DNA of 64,000 nt from Archivesica marissinica (Eukaryota > Mollusca > Bivalvia > Venerida > Vesicomyidae). A program made the translations under genes and the position numbers. This document shows, piece after piece, positions 1-8,166 of this stretch. The notes under the pieces are model-generated. The model searched no databases. It saw nothing but the letters and a program-made list of their open reading frames with translations, and was not told the origin of the DNA. The stretch is taken from the NCBI GenBank assembly GCA_014843695.1, contig CM026403.1, forward strand, positions 51,504,233-51,568,232, read 5' to 3'. Each line of letters opens with the position of its first letter. The stretch's first letter is position 1.

Positions 1-53
1 GTTGCATTGGTAAGAAGTGAGCGCGCTAACCACTGCGCTAATCGGACAGTCTT
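1..53 (-). repeat. tRNA-like SINE head, cut by window edge
   Basis: Read on the minus strand this contains TAGCGCAGTGGTTAGCGCGC, which matches a tRNA A-box and D-arm. The B-box side would lie beyond the left edge. It is probably the head of a tRNA-derived SINE rather than a functional tRNA, because no complete cloverleaf is available. Confidence 0.35.
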
Positions 54-123
54 TTTTTAAAAAAACAATATTCCGAATTTGGCCGAAAATCGTTCGACCT
101 TTTCCGTATTATTCACTATATAC

Positions 124-531
124 TAGGGATGGGACCGAATAGCTAAATGGCATTTGAATATTCGAAAGTGGTATTCGAATAGTATTCAAATATTCAATGA
201 ATAGTTTCACACCACCTAACTGTTCCAGCCTGACCTCTGTTCACCGGTTCGAGTGTATTATACACCTCGTGAAATTGGCCTCTATTAACATGGATGTAGT
301 TAATGCTTCTAAAACAACACCTTGTACAAAATGTCAAGACACCTGAAGGTGGCGTAAGATTGGGAACCGGTGGCCAAGTTTTCGGACTTAAACAAACACC
401 CGAGGCGCGAATCTGTTCAATTTATGGATTTAAATAACTAGAAATAACCAATATTAAAACAAAAACATTTTTTGTATTCGAATACCGAACTAGGATAACG
501 TGAACTATTCGGATATTCGGTCCCACCCCTA
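124..531. mobile_element. hAT-like MITE (non-autonomous DNA transposon)
   Basis: The element is bounded by imperfect terminal inverted repeats: TAGGGATGGGACCGAATA on the left and the complement of TAGGGGTGGGACCGAATA on the right. It is flanked by 8-bp near-identical direct repeats, CTATATAC at 116-123 and CTCTATAC at 532-539. A TAGGG terminus with an 8-bp duplication is typical of the hAT superfamily. At 408 bp with no transposase frame it must be a non-autonomous derivative. The subterminal regions are rich in short TATTCGAATA-like palindromes. Confidence 0.7.
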
Positions 532-539
532 CTCTATAC

Positions 540-965
540 ACATATACATCCGATAGGCGTCATTGATGGTTTTGCCAGACAAATTATACTGTTAGCTAGT
601 GCTAAGGCAATTCATTCAATGTTAAACTGATAACTAAATCCAGTCTTGCTAGACATACATAACTACATGACACAATGATGTTTTACTATGCTGCCTACTC
701 TGGACACTGTGTTTCGTTTCGACAAGATTCAATGTTGGATTAATCTAATTTCATTCCGTCAGCGAAATGTTGAAAAGGACATTAACACTGTAACATTTGT
801 ATTTTCTGTTTTGTTATAAAGTCGTGCTTTACTTGTGTATATGTTCAACATAATTATTATGCTCTCTGGAGGTAATAAAAGATATATATTTATCCAGATC
901 CCTAGGCGACTGCGGTTTAAGGCAGTAATTCTATTAAAACTTATTAATTTCCTTGCTAATATGAT
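540..965. other. Non-coding stretch, nothing recognised
   Basis: AT-rich sequence without a credible gene, repeat structure or RNA gene visible by eye. It lies downstream of the minus-strand fucosyltransferase gene and could hold its polyadenylation region. Confidence 0.4.
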
Positions 966-1233
966 TTGTTACGGAGAGACCGTGCTCCTTTCTCAGGGAA
1001 TCGCAATCCACCTCGACGGGTAATAATCTTCCTTGTTACGGAGATACATTGCTCCTTTCTCAGGGAATCGCAATCCAGCTCGACGGGTAATAATCTTCCT
1101 TGTTACGGAGAGACATTGCTTCTTTCTCAGGGAATCGCAATCCAACTCGACGGCTAATAATCGTCCTTGTTACGCAGAGATATTGCTTCTTTCTCAGGGA
1201 ATCGCAATCCAACTCGACGGGTAATAATCTTCC
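966..1233. repeat. 67-bp tandem repeat, four copies, overlapping a gene 3' end
   Basis: Four head-to-tail units start at 966, 1033, 1100 and 1167, with only a few substitutions between them. Read on the minus strand each unit contains the codons for the fucosyltransferase C-terminus (DYYPSSWIAIP) plus about 27 bp of following sequence. The rightmost unit carries the actual end and stop codon of the gene; the other three lie downstream of the stop. The 67-bp period is not a multiple of three, so copies beyond the stop would not be in frame. Confidence 0.95.
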
Positions 1234-2381
1234 CTGTTTGTTCGCTTGTCTAACGAACTCCCTGGTCGTGGAAATCCTTTAAAATATACTGTTCTGCCAC
1301 CGGACAACCACGCACCCCACCAGCCAAATGTCCCGGATGTCACAACCACGTGATCGCAAGACGTCAGCAAAGCCATATCATCTGCAGCGTGTGTAAACGG
1401 ACTTAGATCAACACCTTTTATATTGTCTTTACACCATTTTAAGTCATTAGTTACAACGATGAATTTTACTTTTGAAAACTCCTGTATATAAAATGATCTC
1501 GCTCTTTCAAAGAAATCCCTACCAGCTACGGCATATCCGAAGTCACTCAGCTTTTTACTAGTGAAGTCTCCTCGACGGACGTGTATACATACAGTTTGAT
1601 ATCCAGGAATGGATACTTCCGCGATGAACTGTCTCGCATTTTCCAAATGTTTATTTTTCATTTTGAGTGCTTGTTTGATAATTGTCCTGGAATTTTCAAA
1701 ATATTTCCATGATTGTAAATATCCATACATGCTCCCGTTAATACCCGTCGTATTAAATTCTGTTGTACAATTGTTATAAATGCCTGCTTCTCTTTGATGG
1801 CACCTTACTGTGTTTTCTAATTCTAAATCAGATTGATTCGGCAAATCAAAGTAGTTGGCGAGCAAATTATTCCGTTGAATTATGGGTATGAGGTCATATT
1901 GATGTGCCGTTCCCAGCAGCGATGCGAACTGAAATAGTTGGTTTCCCATCTTTCCTATGTATTTATGTATATTTAGAAAACGTCTACACGATTTGGAGTG
2001 CACGTGTTTATTTGTTCTTGAGTCCAGTGCGTTCGGTGATCGAAGGTTGTGTGAAGAATTCCAGGATAAACGAAAACACCTCTTGTCGGTAAATGACGTG
2101 GTGTTGAACGTATTAAATGCTGTATCCGCTGAATTACCGTTCAGTGTGCCGGTAAATGACGTGATGTCGACCATACTAAATGCCGTATCCGGTGAATTAC
2201 CGTTCAGTTTGCCGGTAAATGACGTGGTGTTGGACATACTAAATGCTGTATCAGCTGAAATACCGCTAACTGACTTAACAACACGGGCAATTTTAAAATA
2301 AGCACACATGCACAACAGACAAACGCTTAGTTTGAAACATCTACGTTGTTTCAAAGATTTTGATATATCACACAACCTCAT
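1194..2381 (-). CDS. Alpha-1,2-fucosyltransferase-like protein (GT11 family)
   Basis: The 395-residue product is predicted to transfer L-fucose from GDP-fucose to a terminal galactose as a type II Golgi membrane enzyme. A short hydrophobic segment at about 17-36 could be the signal anchor. Residues 42-100 form a stem of three 21-residue repeats. The catalytic part starts at GKMGNQLF (143-150) and continues with HVRRGDF (267-273, the GDP-fucose-binding motif I), VVTND (309-313) and SGTFGWWGAWLSGG (349-362). These are the family motifs in the expected order and spacing. The total length is close to animal family members. It is intronless here. The ATG at 2381 is the most upstream start and includes the anchor. 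Several NxS/T sequons fit a lumenal domain. The last codons and stop lie in a tandem 67-bp repeat. Regulation is not visible. A recently dead copy cannot be excluded, but the frame is fully open. Confidence 0.78.
   Translation of the reverse strand: MRLCDISKSLKQRRCFKLSVCLLCMCAYFKIARVVKSVSGISADTAFSMSNTTSFTGKLNGNSPDTAFSMVDITSFTGTLNGNSADTAFNTFNTTSFTDKRCFRLSWNSSHNLRSPNALDSRTNKHVHSKSCRRFLNIHKYIGKMGNQLFQFASLLGTAHQYDLIPIIQRNNLLANYFDLPNQSDLELENTVRCHQREAGIYNNCTTEFNTTGINGSMYGYLQSWKYFENSRTIIKQALKMKNKHLENARQFIAEVSIPGYQTVCIHVRRGDFTSKKLSDFGYAVAGRDFFERARSFYIQEFSKVKFIVVTNDLKWCKDNIKGVDLSPFTHAADDMALLTSCDHVVVTSGTFGWWGAWLSGGRTVYFKGFPRPGSSLDKRTNREDYYPSSWIAIP
2088..2276 (-). repeat. 63-bp in-frame tandem repeat coding the fucosyltransferase stem
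   Basis: Units begin at 2088, 2151 and 2214, exactly 63 bp apart. Each encodes a 21-residue repeat of the form S-x-D-T-A-F-x-x-x-x-(T/I)-T-S-F-T followed by a GKLNGN-like spacer. The third is more diverged. Because 63 is divisible by three, gain or loss of units would lengthen or shorten the Ser/Thr-rich stem without breaking the frame. Confidence 0.9.
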
Positions 2382-2667
2382 CTTTGATCAGTTTGAATAA
2401 TATCCTTTCGTTTAAAACCTTAACGTTAATTTATAGTGTTATTGTATACTTCCGACTTCAGTTGTTATAATTTAACAAGTAGTCCAAATAATACACATCC
2501 GTAAATTTATAATATACAAATGTACAATCAAATGCATATTATTTAAAAAAGGAAGATATACGCCATATAAGTGTCCTAGTGAATGAATGAACTTGGTGTG
2601 CATATCGACTATCCATTCGTATGCTATATTTACGTCAGTATTACGTCCAGGTGGGCGTGTTTTACAT
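2382..2667. other. Fucosyltransferase upstream region
   Basis: AT-rich sequence upstream of the minus-strand gene. No clear TATA or initiator could be singled out. A weak minus-strand ORF at 2472-2726 runs into the neighbouring SINE and is not considered a gene. Confidence 0.35.
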
Positions 2668-2936
2668 TTATTTATTGTCGTTACCGGTTGCCCATATGAG
2701 CGACGCCTCCTGACGAGATTAATCATTTTAGATGTTTGGGGGATAGTGCAATGATACAGACATAGTCACATTCCAGAGTCTCCTCTGGCTCTGTTACACG
2801 GTTTATAGCATCGACACGTGACCTCGGTTTAAAGTTCCATCTGAAATAATGTTATTAGCGTCAGACGGGGGATCGAACCGGCGATCACTGGACTACCAGG
2901 CCAGCGTGTTAACCACTGGACTACAGATCCATCTGT
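2668..2936 (-). mobile_element. tRNA-derived SINE, family A (full-length type)
   Basis: On the minus strand it starts with a tRNA-like head: an A-box TAGTCCAGTGG and a B-box GGTTCGATCCCC. A body follows containing an ATTAAACCGAGGTC-like core and an AGAGGAGACTCTGGAATG segment. It ends in GCAACCGGTAACGAC and an AATAAATAAA tail. Other copies lie at 5815-6056 (minus), 18036-18256, 30300-30525 and 54827-55052 (plus). Only this copy has a full two-box head. Confidence 0.75.
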
Positions 2937-3063
2937 GCTACAATTGTGCCCTTAACCAAGGCATTTACATGCCACATTGTCTAATCTTGTGAGTGATTTA
3001 TTTAACATTGTAAAGACATGTTTCGCGATGTAGCTAAAATAAATTTGTATAAACTAAGGAACA

Positions 3064-3430
3064 GGTAAATTGTTGATGCAAGATCATCAATACGCTGAAA
3101 TTGTTGATGCAGATCATCAAGACGCTGAAATTGTTGATGCAGATCATCAATACGCTGAAATTGTTGATGCATATCATCAAGACGATGAAATGGTTGATGC
3201 AGATCATCAAGACGCTGACATTGTTGATGCAGATCATCATTACGCTGCAATTGTTGATGCAGATCATCAAGACGCTGACATTGTTGATGCAGATCACCAA
3301 GACGCTGAAATTGTTGATGCAGATCATCAAGACGCTGAAATTGTTGATGCAGATCATCGAGACGCAAACATTGTTGATGCAGATCATCAGGACACTGAAA
3401 TTGTTGATGCAGATCATCAAGACCCTGGTG
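3064..3430. repeat. 30-bp minisatellite, about 12 units
   Basis: The consensus unit is TTGTTGATGCAGATCATCAA followed by a GACGCTGAAA-like spacer. Each unit contains the hairpin-forming inverted repeat TTGATG-CAGAT-CATCAA. The period is divisible by three and the unit lacks stops in several frames, so long spurious ORFs appear on both strands, for example a DADHQDAEIV decapeptide repeat. No flanking coding signal supports a protein. Confidence 0.93.
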
Positions 3431-3690
3431 AAAATATCTGTATACACTGTTGAAATATAGGAAGTTGAAATATATAAAGAAAGAGACAAATTAAAAGAGA
3501 CACTGAAATTGTTGATGCAGATCATCAAGACGCTGATATTGTTGATGCAGATCATCAAGATGCTGAAATTGTTGATGCAGATCGCTGAAATTGTTGATGC
3601 AGATCATCAAGACGCTGGTGAAAATATCTGTATACACTGTTGAGATAGGAAGTTGAAATATATAAAGAAAGAGACAAATTAAAAGAGATA
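3431..3690. repeat. Duplicated flank and second short 30-bp block
   Basis: The spacer after the first array (about 3421-3500, beginning GGTGAAAATATCTGTATACA) is repeated almost identically at about 3611-3690. Between them are about four more 30-bp units (3500-3615), one truncated. The locus therefore has a higher-order repeat made of array plus spacer. Confidence 0.88.
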
Positions 3691-3734
3691 TTATAATGAA
3701 TATAGTATCACAAACTTGGTATATTTAAAGCGAA

Positions 3735-3865
3735 TATTTAACGTATAAACGCATTGCTACTACGCATTCTTCTGAATACATTCGAACACTAACATTGAAT
3801 CAATAAACAGTTTTTTTTGTGGTATACAAACTTTCAAAAGTGAAAGTAGGATTTCATATAACGGT
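3735..3865 (+). repeat. Dispersed repeat shared with 55205-55345
   Basis: The stretch containing ATTCTTCTGAATACATTCGA, AATCAATAAACAG and CAAAAGTGAAAGTAGGATTT recurs with substitutions at about 55205-55345, inside a block-3-specific insertion. It belongs to an unidentified dispersed element; no ends could be defined. Confidence 0.6.
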
Positions 3866-4559
3866 CATCCGCTCTCCTGTTTGTGATTGGAGTCAAAATA
3901 AGTCAGAATTTAGTATCCTACATTCTGAGTGTGCACCCGACACAAAAACAAACAAACTAGCCACACCAGCTTACAAACTCGCTACGCACTTGGTAATATG
4001 TTGCGCATTGATATTTCTATTTATAGATAAATGATAAATGACATTTCTCTGACAACAGTAGTTTCCAGAGGGGTCTCATGAGTGCTGTTAATTCATCCCA
4101 AACAACCTGAAAGTTTGCCTGTACACGACTTTCTTCTTGGGACATTTTCCAGACTCAGCAGACAACACAATGTGACGACAGACGCTTTGTTTATTTACAA
4201 ATCGTAATCTGGGTAATAAAAGTAGTCCGTCACGAAAACTTTATTAGGCACTGACTAATAAAGCAAAATTAGTTTTTGTACGTTATTTCGCATGAAGATA
4301 GGATAAAAATAGTTTCTCCCGTAGTGTATACATATGTGTATAAACATATATCTTTTGAACAATGGGATACTGTTACTGCTGCTGTTACTATTTCTACTCT
4401 GCAATACACCAAGGATTATGATAGTATTCATATTTGGATAATAAAAGATGAAAGTAGAAATGTGAAATCTTTGAACAGATTTTGCAGTATGAAGTTTAAA
4501 AAAACTATATTCAGATATTTACATTCATGTAATTGTATACTTGATTTCAATTTAAAAAA
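3866..4559. other. Non-coding stretch, nothing recognised
   Basis: AT-rich. A 95-codon plus-strand frame at 4276-4563 has no recognisable similarity and Lys/Ile/Tyr-rich composition expected of AT-rich DNA. A short direct repeat (GAATACTCTGGACACGAAT and a near copy about 40 bp on) starts at about 4593. Confidence 0.35.
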
Positions 4560-4889
4560 ATAGTATTATGAAAAATAAAAATAAAATATTGAGAATACTC
4601 TGGACACGAATCTAGAATATAAAACAATATTGAGAAAACTCTGGACACGAATCCACAACTCTAACAACTAGGCAATGTTAATTATATAAGGTGCGCGTGC
4701 GTTATTTCAATTTAGACTAATTAAAGTCATTATGTCTGTGTAATAGGGTCGGATTTTATACTTTTATACGAACAATAGCTAATGCGAGTTGAGACGCATT
4801 CAAGTGTGATTTCGCTCACCTGTGTTAATCCACCGGAACGGATCCCGCACATTTTCTGGACACAGTTGTTAGTACATGGTAGCAGAAGG
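4560..4889 (+). mobile_element. Possible solo LTR remnant with initiator-tRNA primer-binding site
   Basis: TGGTAGCAGAAGG at 4877-4889 differs by one inserted base from the complement of the 3' end of eukaryotic initiator tRNA-Met, a common LTR-retrotransposon primer-binding site. It directly follows a CA dinucleotide, the usual LTR end. Upstream, TTATATAAGG at about 4680-4692 could be an LTR TATA box. The left end of the LTR was not located, no second LTR was seen, and no gag or pol coding sequence is nearby. This is a weak call. Confidence 0.25.
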
Positions 4890-5440
4890 TTTACTTGTAA
4901 AGCCATTGTATGCTATTCAGAGATTGTATACGTTCGTTTTTATATAAGGATCAACACTAGGATTATACAGTTCACAGCACTGGTTGAGAGTTTGACAGAG
5001 TTGACAACGAGATGTGGTGCAGAGACGAGTGGTGTAGAGACGAGCTGTGAGGTGTTAGTGTTACAGAAACCATATTTTTGTAACGTTTTGTTGCTTGTTT
5101 GGTTTGTGTATGAGTCGTACTCCACGCCATCTACATGGAGAACGAATAAATATAAATCTGGACTCATGGAGTTGTTGGTCATTGTAAGGAGCCCCCTTAA
5201 CCCACCCCTGCTACATCTGTCGATTCTAAGTTCGAGTGTCAATGAATGTTAATCTGGCTCATAAAAAGCTTACAAACGCTAAGAAAGCGTTCAAGCCGTA
5301 CCGTAAAATGGAAACTTCAAATTCCGCTCTCCCACAATTCAACGAAGATTTTAAATTAGATAACATATCTACACGTTCATCTCAACTCGCGTTACCGTAA
5401 AGCTCGCTCAGAGCTCGCTAGATATTTTACTCGAGTATAG
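4890..5440. other. Non-coding stretch with an unsupported 156-codon frame
   Basis: A plus-strand frame (4782-5252) overlaps the possible LTR end. Its product has no recognisable domain and an overlapping antisense frame of similar quality exists. I see no reason to call a gene. Confidence 0.3.
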
Positions 5441-5510
5441 CCGGGAATCAAACCTGCGATCCATGGATTACAAGTCCAGCTTGTTAACAACTGAACCACT
5501 GGTCCTCTCT
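5441..5510 (-). repeat. tRNA-Thr-like pseudogene or SINE head
   Basis: On the minus strand: CAGTGGTTCAGTTGTTAAC resembles an A-box and D-loop, TGGACTTGTAATCCA can form an anticodon arm with loop triplet TGT, and GGTTTGATTCCC resembles a B-box. Acceptor-stem pairing is not convincing, so a tRNA-derived relic is more likely than a working tRNA gene. Confidence 0.45.
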
Positions 5511-5814
5511 TAGAGGGTCTCCCTGACCCATTCAAGCCTTATGTGCAGACTATCCAGCCCACCAGTGAATATGCCATGTGCAGTACCGTTTGTAAATGTA
5601 CAGGACATAGTGAATAGTAGCGTATCAGCATGCTACTATCCCTGCAATCAATGATCCAGTTACGAAGTGTCACGTTGGAGATTCTTGCAATCATTAAATA
5701 AATGAACATATATTTTGTCATTATCAATATACGCGTTAAAAACAAGGGATTTTCTTAAAGTATTTAAGAGTGTAATGTTTTGTTGCTAAAATGTGAAACA
5801 GGTGTGTGTGTGTG
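5511..5814. other. Non-coding stretch, nothing recognised
   Basis: Short interval between a tRNA-like relic and a SINE. Only a small minus-strand frame without similarity is present. A short TG run lies at its right end. Confidence 0.35.
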
Positions 5815-6056
5815 TTTTACGTTTATTTATTTATCGTCGCTACCGGTTGCCTATATGAGCGACGCCTCCTGAAGATATTAGTTATTTTAGATTTGTGGAG
5901 GATAGTACAGTAATACAGACATAGACCCATTCCAGAGTATCCTCTGGTTCTTTTACGTGCACGGTGTGAAGCACCGACACGAGACCTCGGTTTAACGTCC
6001 CATCTGAAAGACTGTTAATTTTATTAGGGTCAGACGGGGGATCGAACCAGCGTGTT
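5815..6056 (-). mobile_element. tRNA-derived SINE, family A (head truncated)
   Basis: A diverged minus-strand copy of the 2668-2936 element. It shares the AATAAATAAA tail, the GCAACCGGTAGCGAC segment, the TCTGGAATGGGTC segment, the GACGTTAAACCGAGGTCTCG core and the B-box GATCGAACC-like remains. The A-box half of the head is missing. Confidence 0.7.
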
Positions 6057-6470
6057 ACCACCTGAAACAGGTGTACTGGTTGACGTGTTTTACAAATGTG
6101 ACATTTCGTCCAATATGTCCGACAAATCCAAAATGACTGCCATCAAAAGAGGTTAATTACTTGAATTTCAATTAAAGTGTTCCCTTGCTTATTTTGTATT
6201 TGGTTTTACAGAACAATGATTTACAGCATCTTGTGTTTTTGTTTTTCTCCTTCCTGTGCTTTGTACATGACCTACATTGGAAGAGTATCGAACACTTTAC
6301 GTCATTCTGCTGTGATGAAGAAGACCCCGTTCTTCCTGGGTAGAAACCAGTACACAATTCAACCACAGCACGTGACTGGCAACTTTCTGACATATCATCA
6401 TTATATCACAAGTCCCTGATAAGGAGCGGACCTTATGATAACGGCGAAAGGTGAGTTCTAACAACGTCGT
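6057..6470. other. Non-coding stretch leading into the satellite
   Basis: Contains two overlapping weak frames on opposite strands (6177-6419 and 6172-6393), neither recognisable. The interval ends where the CTAGACAACT satellite begins. Confidence 0.3.
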
Positions 6471-7152
6471 GCTAGACAACTCTAGAAGGCTAGACAACTC
6501 TAGAAGGCTAGACAACTCTAGAAGGCTAGACAACTCGGCAACGAAAGCTCTAGAAGGCTAGACAACTCGGCAACGAAAGCTCTAGAAGGCTAGACAACTC
6601 GGCAACGAAAGCTCTAGAAGGCTAGACAACTCGGCAACGAAAGCTCTAGAAGGCTAGACAACTCGGCAACGAAGGCTCTAGAAGGCTAGACAACTCGGCA
6701 ACGAAGGCTCTAGAAGGCTAGACAACTCGGCAACGAAGGCTCTAGAAGGCTAGACAACTCGGCAACGAAGGCTCTAGAAGGCTAGACAACTCGGCAACGA
6801 AAGCTCTAGAAGGCTAGACAACTCGGCAACGAAAGCTCTAGAAGGCTAGACAACTCGGCAACGAAAGCTCTAGAAGGCTAGACAACTCGGCAACGAAAGC
6901 TCTAGAAGGCTAGACAACTCGGCAACGAAAGCTCTAGAAGGCTAGACAACTCGGCAACGAAAGCTCTAGAAGGCTAGACAACTCGGCAACGAAAGCTCTA
7001 GAAGGCTAGACAACTCGGCAACGAAAGCTCTAGAAGGCTAGACAACTCGGCAACGAAAGCTCTAGAAGGCTAGACAACTCGGCAACGAAAGCTCTAGAAG
7101 GCTAGACAACTCGGCAACGAAAGCTCTAGAAGGCTAGACAACTCGGCAACGA
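6471..7152. repeat. 32-bp satellite derived from an 18-bp unit
   Basis: The array starts with three 18-bp units (GCTAGACAACTCTAGAAG). It then continues as 32-bp units equal to the 18-mer with a 14-bp segment CGGCAACGAAAGCT added in its middle. Units at about 6660-6790 carry an A-to-G variant (CGAAGGCT), while units on both sides carry CGAAAGCT, suggesting block-wise amplification. The array enters the assembly gap, so its true length is unknown. Confidence 0.95.
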
Positions 7153-8152
7153 NNNNNNNNNNNNNNNNNNNNNNNNNNNNNNNNNNNNNNNNNNNNNNNN
7201 NNNNNNNNNNNNNNNNNNNNNNNNNNNNNNNNNNNNNNNNNNNNNNNNNNNNNNNNNNNNNNNNNNNNNNNNNNNNNNNNNNNNNNNNNNNNNNNNNNNN
7301 NNNNNNNNNNNNNNNNNNNNNNNNNNNNNNNNNNNNNNNNNNNNNNNNNNNNNNNNNNNNNNNNNNNNNNNNNNNNNNNNNNNNNNNNNNNNNNNNNNNN
7401 NNNNNNNNNNNNNNNNNNNNNNNNNNNNNNNNNNNNNNNNNNNNNNNNNNNNNNNNNNNNNNNNNNNNNNNNNNNNNNNNNNNNNNNNNNNNNNNNNNNN
7501 NNNNNNNNNNNNNNNNNNNNNNNNNNNNNNNNNNNNNNNNNNNNNNNNNNNNNNNNNNNNNNNNNNNNNNNNNNNNNNNNNNNNNNNNNNNNNNNNNNNN
7601 NNNNNNNNNNNNNNNNNNNNNNNNNNNNNNNNNNNNNNNNNNNNNNNNNNNNNNNNNNNNNNNNNNNNNNNNNNNNNNNNNNNNNNNNNNNNNNNNNNNN
7701 NNNNNNNNNNNNNNNNNNNNNNNNNNNNNNNNNNNNNNNNNNNNNNNNNNNNNNNNNNNNNNNNNNNNNNNNNNNNNNNNNNNNNNNNNNNNNNNNNNNN
7801 NNNNNNNNNNNNNNNNNNNNNNNNNNNNNNNNNNNNNNNNNNNNNNNNNNNNNNNNNNNNNNNNNNNNNNNNNNNNNNNNNNNNNNNNNNNNNNNNNNNN
7901 NNNNNNNNNNNNNNNNNNNNNNNNNNNNNNNNNNNNNNNNNNNNNNNNNNNNNNNNNNNNNNNNNNNNNNNNNNNNNNNNNNNNNNNNNNNNNNNNNNNN
8001 NNNNNNNNNNNNNNNNNNNNNNNNNNNNNNNNNNNNNNNNNNNNNNNNNNNNNNNNNNNNNNNNNNNNNNNNNNNNNNNNNNNNNNNNNNNNNNNNNNNN
8101 NNNNNNNNNNNNNNNNNNNNNNNNNNNNNNNNNNNNNNNNNNNNNNNNNNNN
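7153..8152. other. Assembly gap of 1000 N
   Basis: Exactly 1000 undetermined bases, so the length is probably a placeholder. It separates the satellite from LINE copy A and hides the left end of that LINE and the left edge of the segmental-duplication array. Confidence 1.
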
Positions 8153-8166
8153 GTATACTAAAAATA

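Noticed and set aside
3070..3453. Repeat protein of DADHQDAEIV decapeptides
   Set aside because: The 30-bp period keeps several frames open on both strands at once, so openness is expected by arithmetic. No start context or flanking coding sequence supports translation.
4782..5252. 156-codon plus-strand ORF as a gene
   Set aside because: No recognisable domain, overlaps a possible LTR end, and has a comparable antisense frame.
5441..5510. Functional tRNA-Thr gene
   Set aside because: Internal promoter boxes are recognisable but the acceptor stem does not pair, so a tRNA-derived relic is more likely.
6471..7152. CRISPR-like regular repeat array
   Set aside because: Units are contiguous with no variable spacers, and the context is a eukaryotic genome. 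It is a satellite.
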